From: a virus
DNA: 22,258 bases
IMG/VR virus record: IMGVR_UViG_3300017725_000088
Location: 1-22,258 of that record
Strand: one strand, 5' to 3'
The notes under the pieces: model-generated
Seen by the model: the letters and a program-made list of their open reading frames with translations, nothing else
Databases searched by the model: none
Told to the model about the DNA's origin: nothing
Shown: piece by piece, positions 9,748 through 14,313 of the stretch
Layout of the letters: the number at the start of each line of letters is the position of its first letter
Numbering within the stretch: the first letter of the stretch is position 1
Position numbers and translations under genes: made by a program

Positions 9748-10029
9748 TTACCACTTTACCTTATTTGCCCAGTACGCTGCAGAACTAGGACCTTTTTTTA
9801 TATTTTTTGCATGTCTTGCTTTAAATGCTTTGTTACGCTTTGTGCCATCAGGACTACCTTTTTTTCCTGCTTGACCAAATCTAATTAGTTTGTACTCGCT
9901 ACCATAATGTGCCATAACGACATGCGAGTGTCCACCTTGTGTAGATGCTTTAGGTTTGTTAACTCCTTGCAGCCCCAGGCGTTTCATAGTCGACTTGACT
10001 CTATCTGGTGTTGGTCCTCCGTGTGGCAT
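9748..10029 (-). CDS. Conserved basic phage protein, 93 residues
   Basis: The protein begins MPHGGPTPDRVKSTMKRLGL and ends with KAFKARHAKNIKKGPSSAAY then WANKVKW. This C-terminal pattern (KAFKARHxKNIxKG...SAAYWAxKVKW) is one I recognise from many marine phages, where it sits near the packaging genes and has no assigned function. The middle (SHVVMAHYGSEYKLIRFGQAG) looks like a small beta sheet. The ATG overlaps the stop of the upstream gene (TAATG). It is very basic, like its neighbours, which is compatible with a nucleic-acid or virion-interior role (inference). Confidence 0.8.
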   Translation of the reverse strand: MPHGGPTPDRVKSTMKRLGLQGVNKPKASTQGGHSHVVMAHYGSEYKLIRFGQAGKKGSPDGTKRNKAFKARHAKNIKKGPSSAAYWANKVKW

Positions 10030-10157
10030 TATCTTTTTGCCGTCTTATACAAACGCTTACTATTTTTAGTATGTTTTTTACCTGTATGAATTTGTCCATT
10101 AGGCATCTTATGATGTGAGCCTTTGTACTCTTTACCTGCTTTTGTATATACTTTCAT
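10029..10157 (-). CDS. 42-residue basic phage miniprotein
   Basis: The frame encodes MKVYTKAGKEYKGSHHKMPN followed by GQIHTGKKHTKNSKRLYKTAKR. Lys and His are abundant. Similar MKVYTKAGKEYKG...HKMPNGxIHxG miniproteins occur beside the preceding family in other phages (recognised pattern, function unknown). It is linked to both neighbours by TAATG overlaps, so the whole set is likely translated from one message. Confidence 0.6.
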   Translation of the reverse strand: MKVYTKAGKEYKGSHHKMPNGQIHTGKKHTKNSKRLYKTAKR

Positions 10158-10225
10158 TAGTATTTAGTTTTTTTCTTTTTTTTCTTAGTATTCTTTTTTG
10201 GTTTACTCTTCATTTTTCCGTACAT
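10157..10225 (-). CDS. 22-residue Lys-rich peptide, first frame of the leftward operon
   Basis: The frame MYGKMKSKPKKNTKKKKKKT-KY starts at an ATG preceded by TAGGAG 7 nt upstream and ends in a TAATG overlap with the next gene. More than half of the residues are lysine. It may be a true basic micropeptide or a leader that feeds ribosomes into the operon. The good ribosome binding site and the coupling are the only support. Confidence 0.4.
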   Translation of the reverse strand: MYGKMKSKPKKNTKKKKKKTKY

Positions 10226-10256
10226 AAATACTCCTACATTATTTTTCTTTAGTATA

Positions 10257-10292
10257 ACACAAAACCCCGTTCGGGCAGGAACAGGGCTGTGT
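10257..10292 (-). terminator. Hairpin with U-run, possible leftward terminator or attenuator
   Basis: On the minus strand a stem pairs CCC and GTTC with GAAC and GGG (one bulged base, six-base loop) and is followed at once by G-TTTT-GTGTT. This looks like an intrinsic terminator. It lies between the likely leftward promoter at 10476-10502 and the first leftward gene at 10225, so it could attenuate transcription into the packaging operon or end a short leader RNA. The outer ACAC/GTGT arms extend the stem and would make it weakly bidirectional. Confidence 0.45.
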
Positions 10293-10356
10293 AAATTAAG
10301 ATATCCTATAATCTAATTATTACTTGTACTATAACAACTTGTTATGTTATGGGGGT

Positions 10357-10370
10357 AAAAAAAATTTTTT
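10357..10370. other. A8T6 tract
   Basis: Eight A are followed by six T, directly after a run of five G on the plus strand. Such A-tracts bend DNA and often act as UP elements or nucleoid-protein sites. It lies between the terminator-like hairpin and the three-way-junction candidate. Confidence 0.5.
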
Positions 10371-10374
10371 ATTA

Positions 10375-10433
10375 GGTAGGAGGATGCCGTTGCTCTTGCG
10401 AGTTCCAACATCCCTGGTCTAAGACGTCCTACC
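10375..10433 (-). ncRNA. Candidate three-way-junction structured RNA in the leftward leader
   Basis: A perfect 7-bp closing stem joins GGTAGGA (10375-10381) with TCCTACC (10427-10433). Inside are a longer arm closed by GGATG/CATCC (10382-10386 with 10409-10413) and a short arm GTC-TAA-GAC (10417-10425). On the minus strand the long arm ends in CTC-GCAA-GAG, a GNRA tetraloop, which favours the leftward orientation. The element lies just downstream of the sigma70-like promoter at 10476-10502 and upstream of a terminator-like hairpin, as a leader regulatory RNA would. I could not match it to a known riboswitch, ribozyme or tRNA. Confidence 0.4.
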
Positions 10434-10475
10434 ATCAATCGAGATACATAATACAAAGGGAATGTATATGTTTTT

Positions 10476-10502
10476 ATTATACTACATTGTGCATTTAGTC
10501 AA
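10476..10502 (-). promoter_or_regulatory. Sigma70-like promoter for the leftward operon
   Basis: The minus strand carries TTGACT (10502-10497) and TATAAT (10481-10476), both close to consensus. The 15-nt spacer is shorter than the usual 17. It points toward the packaging operon that begins at 10225 and is the best leftward promoter in the divergent region. Confidence 0.5.
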
Positions 10503-10504
10503 GG

Positions 10505-10935
10505 GAAACCTGAGGGCTACGTGAGAATACTAGGCGAAAGGAGGAAACTCCTAGAAAAAACGCAACCCTCACTATTAATACTACACTTAACATCTCGACC
10601 TGCTATAGTAAGTTTTAACAAATATTTTTATTAAGTACTTTGTTACAAGTAAAGTTGCCATCGAGGGGCAGAAAGTTAGGGATACTTAACCAAGTATACA
10701 GCAGAAACACAAACCTAATACTCAAGGACCTAGGGACAATAAAGATTAGACTCCAATAGCTTTTTAAGCAGTGTGGCTCGTTATAACCATTCGACCAGTA
10801 ACCAGGTACTAACCAATAAACAATACCTACCGTTACTGTACCTCTTTTATAGAGTGAATAACTAGGTATAAATTAACAGATATCTCTAAGGGATTACATA
10901 CTATATAACTATGGGGTGCACATTTAACCCCACCA
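10505..10935. ncRNA. Dense stem-loop region, candidate large structured noncoding RNA
   Basis: About 430 nt without a credible gene contain at least five strong stems. They are TGAGGG/CCCTCA (10511-10516 with 10566-10571), enclosing AGGAG-GAAA-CTCCT (10539-10552), a GNRA hairpin on the plus strand; TTAGG/CCTAA (10676-10680 with 10714-10718), enclosing ATACTT-AACC-AAGTAT (10682-10697); CAGTAAC/GTTACTG with inner AGGTA/TACCT (10796-10838); TACCT/AGGTA (10839-10868); and TGGGGT/ACCCCA (10912-10932). The plus-strand GAAA tetraloop favours rightward transcription, but no good rightward promoter is visible. Phage genomes are known to carry large ornate RNAs such as GOLLD and ROOL. This region is in that size range, but I cannot show membership. 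A replication origin or protein-binding region is the main alternative. Confidence 0.4.
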
Positions 10936-11098
10936 AATTATATATAGGCTCTATCATTCTTAGACATTCTTATTTATTCTCTACCTGCCTTACTCTATTA
11001 TTGTTCTGTTCTCCTATGGCTCTAGATTGTCTAATTATGTACCCGTTTTAAATCTTTCTAAGAGGGTGGATGGGTGTCTAAATAAAATATAAATAACT
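10936..11098. other. AT-rich spacer with no gene found
   Basis: This stretch between the last strong hairpin and the first repeated promoter holds no credible frame on either strand. It is AT-rich with a pyrimidine-rich run around 10970-11020. I see no strong stem and no tRNA. Confidence 0.4.
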
Positions 11099-11129
11099 TG
11101 TAACCTTTTTGTAACCAATGGAGTCTAAG
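11099..11129 (+). promoter_or_regulatory. Repeated promoter-like element, copy 1
   Basis: TGTAACC, 17 nt, GTCTAAG. A second GTAACC lies inside the spacer at 11111. The ATG of the 57-residue gene follows 31 nt after the start of the second box. Box sequences and spacing resemble ECF-sigma promoters (the Bacillus SigX consensus also has TGTAAC at -35). Confidence 0.6.
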
Positions 11130-11153
11130 TAGTAAGCAAGCAAAGGAACAACA

Positions 11154-11327
11154 ATGAAAAAAGAAACAACATTCAAGATAGAAAGAAACTGTTACTGGTG
11201 TCAAATACTATTAGCCGACCATGAGGACTATCTAATCATGGACAGCAATTTCTACTGTCCTAGATGTCCCGAGTATAAGAAAGAAATCAACAAAGGATAC
11301 TTAAAAAAGTTTCCATTCTTTATCTAA
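11154..11327 (+). CDS. 57-residue zinc-ribbon protein, first rightward gene
   Basis: The product begins MKKETTFKIERNCYWCQILL and contains two CxxC pairs (CYWC at residues 13-16 and CPRC at 35-38), a classical zinc ribbon. An AAAGGA ribosome binding site precedes the ATG, and copy 1 of the repeated promoter lies just upstream. As the first gene of the early-type region it could be a transcription or host-takeover factor, but no family is recognised. The C-terminus is basic and aromatic (YLKKFPFFI). Confidence 0.65.
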   Translation: MKKETTFKIERNCYWCQILLADHEDYLIMDSNFYCPRCPEYKKEINKGYLKKFPFFI

Positions 11328-11333
11328 ATAACT

Positions 11334-11364
11334 TGTAACCTAATTCAATCTAAAAGAGTCTAAG
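11334..11364 (+). promoter_or_regulatory. Repeated promoter-like element, copy 2
   Basis: TGTAACC, 17 nt, GTCTAAG, followed by TAAGTAAG and then AAGGAGA before the ATG at 11392 (34 nt after the start of the second box). It starts 7 nt after the stop of the previous gene. Confidence 0.62.
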
Positions 11365-11391
11365 TAAGTAAGAGAAACAAAAGGAGAAACA

Positions 11392-11652
11392 ATGACCAAG
11401 AAACATTTTGAAGCAATAGCAAAGGATATACACTTTAGAGCTACGGAAATCTACGAGTATAAAGATTATACTTATCAAGAAAAATGGAGGGCACTAGCAA
11501 CACTGAATGCAATTGTTTACGATTTGAGGACTACATTTGCTAAGTTCAATCCTAACTTTTCACATAGTACCTTCATAATAGCTTGTGGAGTACGGGGCTT
11601 AAAGTTAGAACTAGAAAGACAAAGAGCAACAGAAATTGCTTCAGGATTATAA
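11392..11652 (+). CDS. Small phage protein of the MTKKHFEAIA type, copy A
   Basis: This 86-residue protein begins MTKKHFEAIAKDIHFRATEI and carries the motif FAKFNPNFSHSTFIIACG. Short proteins of the form M(T/S)KKHFEALA...NPNFDxxxFxxACG are widespread in phage early regions and have no established function; I recognise the pattern. It is mainly helical. The next gene is a diverged paralogue with the same first ten residues. AAGGAGA precedes the ATG, and copy 2 of the promoter drives it. Confidence 0.85.
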   Translation: MTKKHFEAIAKDIHFRATEIYEYKDYTYQEKWRALATLNAIVYDLRTTFAKFNPNFSHSTFIIACGVRGLKLELERQRATEIASGL

Positions 11653-11655
11653 ATA

Positions 11656-11699
11656 AAAAAGACTGTAACCAATCAACAGGGCTAAGAGTCTAAGTAATA
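11656..11699 (+). repeat. 44-nt exact direct repeat, first copy
   Basis: This stretch, which contains promoter copy 3, is identical over 44 nt to 11934-11977. The two copies are 278 nt apart and flank the second MTKKHFEAIA paralogue. This fits duplication of a promoter-plus-gene cassette. Confidence 0.75.
11664..11694 (+). promoter_or_regulatory. Repeated promoter-like element, copy 3
   Basis: TGTAACC, 17 nt, GTCTAAG. The flanking GACT and AGTC are complementary. The ATG at 11714 follows 26 nt after the start of the second box, with AAAGGGAGA as ribosome binding site. Confidence 0.62.
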
Positions 11700-11713
11700 A
11701 CAAAGGGAGAACC

Positions 11714-11935
11714 ATGACTAAAAAACATTTCGAAGCAATAGCAAGAACATTATATCTAGGTGTAAAGAGTGCCGAGAATATAGAAGACGACAACGAAAGT
11801 GTTGCTACCTTAATACTATTAAGCAATCTAATTCGAAGATTCGAGTATGATTTCGCAGACTTTAACGATAATTTTGACCCTTGGAAATTTAGAGAAGCGA
11901 CAGGGATAAACGAAGCAACGAAAGAATTATTTTAA
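11714..11935 (+). CDS. Small phage protein of the MTKKHFEAIA type, copy B
   Basis: This 73-residue protein shares its first ten residues with the gene before it and a related C-terminal motif (FADFNDNFDPWKFREATG versus FAKFNPNFSHSTFIIACG), so the two are tandem paralogues. The middle differs and is more acidic (AENIEDDNESVATL). It is flanked on both sides by the 44-nt direct repeat. Function unknown. Divergence at protein level with near-identical promoters suggests that the promoter DNA is kept uniform by selection or recombination. Confidence 0.82.
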   Translation: MTKKHFEAIARTLYLGVKSAENIEDDNESVATLILLSNLIRRFEYDFADFNDNFDPWKFREATGINEATKELF

Positions 11936-11977
11936 AAAGACTGTAACCAATCAACAGGGCTAAGAGTCTAAGTAATA
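11934..11977 (+). repeat. 44-nt exact direct repeat, second copy
   Basis: Identical to 11656-11699. It contains promoter copy 4 and begins within the stop region of the preceding gene. Confidence 0.75.
11942..11972 (+). promoter_or_regulatory. Repeated promoter-like element, copy 4
   Basis: TGTAACC, 17 nt, GTCTAAG. The ATG at 11991 follows 25 nt after the start of the second box, with AAAGGAGA between. Confidence 0.62.
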
Positions 11978-11990
11978 CAAAGGAGAAAGA

Positions 11991-12278
11991 ATGAAACTAA
12001 GAAAATACAAAGTAACTATAGGATACGGATTCGAGAGCAAAATAGCCGTGAACCATAAGGACGAAGACGAAGCCTTGGAGATGCTAGCGAATGCAGTCTA
12101 TAGGTGGACTGGAAACGTTGCAGACATTGAGGAAATCGAGAAGAAAATATTATCTGAAGACCGTCAAAGCTACGTTATAAATCCTGAGTGGGTAGAGTTC
12201 AAGCCAAAAAGAGAGAACATACTTTCAAGGAGTAGCTCCGTAATCTGGGCATATAGCAATGAATGGATGAATAGCTAA
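11991..12278 (+). CDS. Hypothetical protein, 95 residues
   Basis: The product begins MKLRKYKVTIGYGFESKIAV. The N-terminal 50 residues look like a small alpha/beta domain with a YKVTI strand followed by a helix (DEDEALEMLANAVYRW), a pattern often seen in small phage proteins that sense or bind partners. The C-terminus is rich in Trp, Ser and Asn. It has its own promoter copy and a strong AGGAGA ribosome binding site. No family is recognised. Confidence 0.75.
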   Translation: MKLRKYKVTIGYGFESKIAVNHKDEDEALEMLANAVYRWTGNVADIEEIEKKILSEDRQSYVINPEWVEFKPKRENILSRSSSVIWAYSNEWMNS

Positions 12279-12293
12279 ATAAATTAAATACCC

Positions 12294-12324
12294 TGTAACC
12301 TCTTCGGAGGTTGCAGAGTCTAAG
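12294..12324 (+). promoter_or_regulatory. Repeated promoter-like element, copy 5, with UUCG hairpin spacer
   Basis: TGTAACC, 17 nt, GTCTAAG. The spacer completes an inverted repeat AACCTC-TTCG-GAGGTT, extended by CTG/CAG around a T-G wobble. The same 22 nt from the first T occur again in copy 6. It drives a four-gene block starting at 12345. Confidence 0.62.
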
Positions 12325-12344
12325 TAATAACAAAGGGAGAAGTA

Positions 12345-12449
12345 ATGAGCAAGAGCAAAGAACAACAAAGAAAAGAAATCGAAGCACTATTAAATATAAA
12401 CGACCACGTAATAGACAGTAAAGGCAACTTCGTAAAGGAGGAAGAATGA
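12345..12449 (+). CDS. 34-residue hypothetical peptide
   Basis: The frame encodes MSKSKEQQRKEIEALLNIND then HVIDSKGNFVKEEE, mostly helical and charged. It follows promoter copy 5 and an AAGGGAGA ribosome binding site. Its last codons GAG-GAA-GAA double as the ribosome binding site of the next gene, and the stop overlaps the next start (ATGA). Function unknown. The site and the coupling support a real gene. Confidence 0.6.
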   Translation: MSKSKEQQRKEIEALLNINDHVIDSKGNFVKEEE

Positions 12450-12682
12450 CAAGATTAAAAATTAACGGAGAAGACAAAGTTTATATAGGTAACGACTGCG
12501 TGCACTGTCGACAGGATACAAGTTACGGCAGTGGAAGATACGTTAACAGATACCCTGCTGAAATATATAGCGAGGAAGAAGAAGCAATAGTAGAAGGTTA
12601 CTGTTGTGATGAGTGCGAACAGGATTATATAAATAGCTTAGATGAAGATGAAAAAGCTAGCTATTTGGGAGAGGAAGAATAA
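12446..12682 (+). CDS. Zinc-binding hypothetical protein, 78 residues
   Basis: The product begins MTRLKINGEDKVYIGNDCVH and holds CVHC (residues 18-21) and CCDEC (53-57). This is a treble-clef or zinc-ribbon-like arrangement separated by about 32 residues. The C-terminal third is very acidic (EEEEA, LDEDEKASYLGEEE). It starts in an ATGA overlap and ends in a TAATG overlap, so it belongs to a tightly coupled block of four. Function unknown. A protein-binding or nucleic-acid-mimicking role is possible because of the acidic tail (inference). Confidence 0.75.
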   Translation: MTRLKINGEDKVYIGNDCVHCRQDTSYGSGRYVNRYPAEIYSEEEEAIVEGYCCDECEQDYINSLDEDEKASYLGEEE

Positions 12683-12789
12683 TGACAGAGGGAGAATGTA
12701 ACCAAGGTTACACAAAACTAGGAGACTGTATACAGTGCCTATACGGAAGCATAGAAAACTATCAGACACAAAGGGAGGACGACGAATGA
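12682..12789 (+). CDS. 35-residue cysteine-containing peptide
   Basis: The frame encodes MTEGECNQGYTKLGDCIQCL then YGSIENYQTQREDDE. Three cysteines (C6, C16, C19) include one CxxC. It overlaps both neighbours (TAATG, ATGA). Inside it lies a perfect inverted repeat TGTAACC-AA-GGTTACA (12697-12712), whose left half equals the first box of the repeated promoter. It may be a real micropeptide or mostly a carrier of that DNA site. Confidence 0.55.
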   Translation: MTEGECNQGYTKLGDCIQCLYGSIENYQTQREDDE

Positions 12790-13316
12790 GCGAAAGAATT
12801 AAAAGACAAATGACTAATAAGCAAGTCAAAGAGATTAAAAACTATATCGAGTATTGGTTAGACGACCATTACGGAGTTAAGGCAGAGTTCAAACAGTTAC
12901 CAACAGATGAGCTAAGAATTAAAGAAGTTCCTAGTTATAAGCTCGTGACAGATAGATTATTTAATTTAGAGATTGATTTGGTTTATTGGACACACTGGAC
13001 AAATATGAATGATACCTTAAAAAGTCATAAAGTTGCTGACAGAACTATAACAATAGTTGTTAAACATAAGGACGTTGTAAGAACTACAGGCGAAAAGAAG
13101 ACAGACCTTGAGACCGTGATACGAGGTGGATTCGATGACGATGGCAAGTTTGTATTCGGGATTCACGTCGAAGCAAACTACCTAAGAATGTTTGATAGTG
13201 GAAGATGCGAGCAAACACTAGCAGGGAGCTACGGTTCGGAAGAGTGGGGACATGAACCAACAGATTACGATAGTTGGGAAATGAATCTTATGTGGACAAT
13301 GTTTAAAGCGTTGTAA
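12786..13316 (+). CDS. Hypothetical protein, 176 residues
   Basis: I start this gene at the ATG at 12786 (MSERIKRQMTNKQVKEIKNY), because GGGAGG precedes it and it overlaps the previous stop (ATGA). An earlier ATG at 12735 would run through the coupled 35-residue gene and lacks a site. The protein has a helical N-terminus and a central beta-rich region (RTITIVVKHKDVVRTTGEKK). An aromatic C-terminus follows (SWEMNLMWTMFKAL). No family is recognised. It is the last gene of the block driven by promoter copy 5. Confidence 0.8.
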   Translation: MSERIKRQMTNKQVKEIKNYIEYWLDDHYGVKAEFKQLPTDELRIKEVPSYKLVTDRLFNLEIDLVYWTHWTNMNDTLKSHKVADRTITIVVKHKDVVRTTGEKKTDLETVIRGGFDDDGKFVFGIHVEANYLRMFDSGRCEQTLAGSYGSEEWGHEPTDYDSWEMNLMWTMFKAL

Positions 13317-13334
13317 TAAAAGAAATAAAAACTA

Positions 13335-13365
13335 TGTAACCTCTTCGGAGGTTGCATAGTCTAAG
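13335..13365 (+). promoter_or_regulatory. Repeated promoter-like element, copy 6, with long UUCG hairpin
   Basis: TGTAACC, 17 nt, GTCTAAG. ACTATG and CATAGT extend the AACCTC-TTCG-GAGGTT core into a continuous 13-bp inverted repeat (one T-G wobble) covering 13331-13360. GTAAGTAAGTAATAA follows, then AAGGAGA and a TTG start at 13397. Confidence 0.62.
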
Positions 13366-13396
13366 TAAGTAAGTAATAAAAATATAAGGAGATACA

Positions 13397-13711
13397 TTGA
13401 TAATAAAACAACTAAGCAAAGCCGATTTCGTAGACGAGTTTAACTTCGGAGAACAATCAAGTTATAACAACCAGTTTACATACGAGGGATTAAGTTCTTT
13501 GTACGATTACATAATGGAATGTTACGACGAGGAGAACCCATTCGAGATGGATGCTATAGCGTTAATTGTACAGTTCTCAGAGTACGATAGCTTAGAAGAG
13601 TGCTTGCAAGAGGTAGGCAACGACGACATAAAAACTATGGAAGAGCTACAACACAACACTTCAGTAATAGAAGTCGAGGGAACTGAGAGGATAATTATAT
13701 CGGAGTTCTAG
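13397..13711 (+). CDS. Hypothetical acidic protein, 104 residues, TTG start
   Basis: The start is a TTG at 13397, placed 4 nt after AAGGAGA; no ATG is available nearby. The protein (MIIKQLSKADFVDEFNFGEQ...) is acidic and aromatic with a helical middle (LSSLYDYIMECYDEENPFEM). Its C-terminus is short and beta-like (SVIEVEGTERIIISEF). The overall pattern resembles small phage proteins built from FADEF-type helices, but I cannot name a family. It is the first gene after promoter copy 6. The following cysteine-rich frame overlaps its 3' end in the -1 frame. Confidence 0.78.
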   Translation: MIIKQLSKADFVDEFNFGEQSSYNNQFTYEGLSSLYDYIMECYDEENPFEMDAIALIVQFSEYDSLEECLQEVGNDDIKTMEELQHNTSVIEVEGTERIIISEF

Positions 13712-13989
13712 AAACAGACACAACTTATGCACCCTGCGTTAGGAGTGGCTTCTGTTGTAAGCAGAAGCCATGTCCATTCGGTAAGGCTACAAGCAAAACA
13801 AACTTTGCTTGTGTCTACCTAGGTGGAGATGAGGCAGGAGAATATTATTGTGAGAAGTACGAGGAGATACAAGCAGGTATGCCTGAGAACGGAGCAGACT
13901 TTAGTCCTGCATTCAATACAGGTTGCTCCTCTACTTTGTTTAATCCTGCAAGAACAAAAGTAATATTAAAAATAATGGAGGGAAGATAA
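13699..13989 (+). CDS. Cysteine-rich phage protein without a standard start codon
   Basis: The frame is open from 13687 to a TAA at 13987-13989. It reads VLETDTTYAPCVRSGFCCKQ, then KPCPFG, CVYLGG, YYCEKY and FNTGCSSTLFNPAR. This Cys pattern (CVRSGxCCKxxPCPFG...C...C...GCSS) is one I recognise from small phage proteins, so the long frame is probably translated. No ATG, GTG or TTG occurs upstream of the cysteines; the first ATG would remove most of the domain. Options are an ATC start at 13699 after GAGAGG, a -1 frameshift from the preceding gene, or a sequence error. The given start is provisional. It ends in a TAATG overlap. Confidence 0.6.
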   Translation: MGVLETDTTYAPCVRSGFCCKQKPCPFGKATSKTNFACVYLGGDEAGEYYCEKYEEIQAGMPENGADFSPAFNTGCSSTLFNPARTKVILKIMEGR

Positions 13990-14126
13990 TGAACAGAGCA
14001 TACAGGAGGGCAAATGCCTCAAAGAAAAAAAGCTCATCACAAAAAATATATTCTCCGACTAAATATATAAATAAAAACTACAACAAATTTATTGTTGAAA
14101 ATACAGAAAGGATAACAGATGGGTAA
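13989..14126 (+). CDS. 45-residue basic hypothetical protein
   Basis: The frame encodes MNRAYRRANASKKKSSSQKI followed by YSPTKYINKNYNKFIVENTERITDG, with a basic N-terminus. The ATG overlaps the previous stop, with GGAGGG nearby. The last codons overlap the start of the next gene by 8 nt. Similar short MNRAxRR proteins occur in phages as isolated micropeptides, without known function. Confidence 0.55.
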   Translation: MNRAYRRANASKKKSSSQKIYSPTKYINKNYNKFIVENTERITDG

Positions 14127-14292
14127 GTATATAACAATCGGAGGACTTGAGTATATCTTCATGACAAGAGGCAGATATCTAAAGATACAAACTTTAGTAG
14201 GCGACTTGACATGGGATGCAGACAAGTTGTCAGACGGTGGACAAAAAACTTTAAATAATTTATGTAACGTTTTAGACGAAGCAATAGTCTAA
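14119..14292 (+). CDS. 57-residue hypothetical protein ending inside promoter copy 7
   Basis: The product begins MGKYITIGGLEYIFMTRGRY and appears to be a small beta-rich fold with a helical end (GGQKTLNNLCNVLDEAIV). AGAAAGG provides a ribosome binding site. Its final codons form promoter copy 7: TGT-AAC encodes Cys-Asn, and GTC-TAA supplies the last Val and the stop. Function unknown. Confidence 0.65.
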   Translation: MGKYITIGGLEYIFMTRGRYLKIQTLVGDLTWDADKLSDGGQKTLNNLCNVLDEAIV

Positions 14293-14293
14293 G
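14263..14293 (+). promoter_or_regulatory. Repeated promoter-like element, copy 7, inside a coding end
   Basis: TGTAACG (last base differs), 17 nt, GTCTAAG, lying entirely within the 3' end of the 57-residue gene plus its stop. The ATG at 14314 follows 27 nt after the start of the second box, with AGAAAGGA between. Confidence 0.58.
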
Positions 14294-14313
14294 TAATAGA
14301 AAGAAAGGATATT

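Noticed and set aside
10375-10433. tRNA gene
   Set aside because: The 7-bp closing stem suggests an acceptor arm, but the anticodon and T arms do not fit in 59 nt and no GTTCGA-type loop is present. It is kept as an unclassified structured RNA.
10720-10755. Group I intron core
   Set aside because: AAAGATTAGACTCC faintly recalls the S element, but no matching P, Q and R elements or interrupted gene were found.
12735-12785. Longer N-terminus for the 176-residue protein
   Set aside because: The extension runs through the coupled 35-residue gene and has no ribosome binding site; the ATG at 12786 has GGGAGG and an ATGA overlap.
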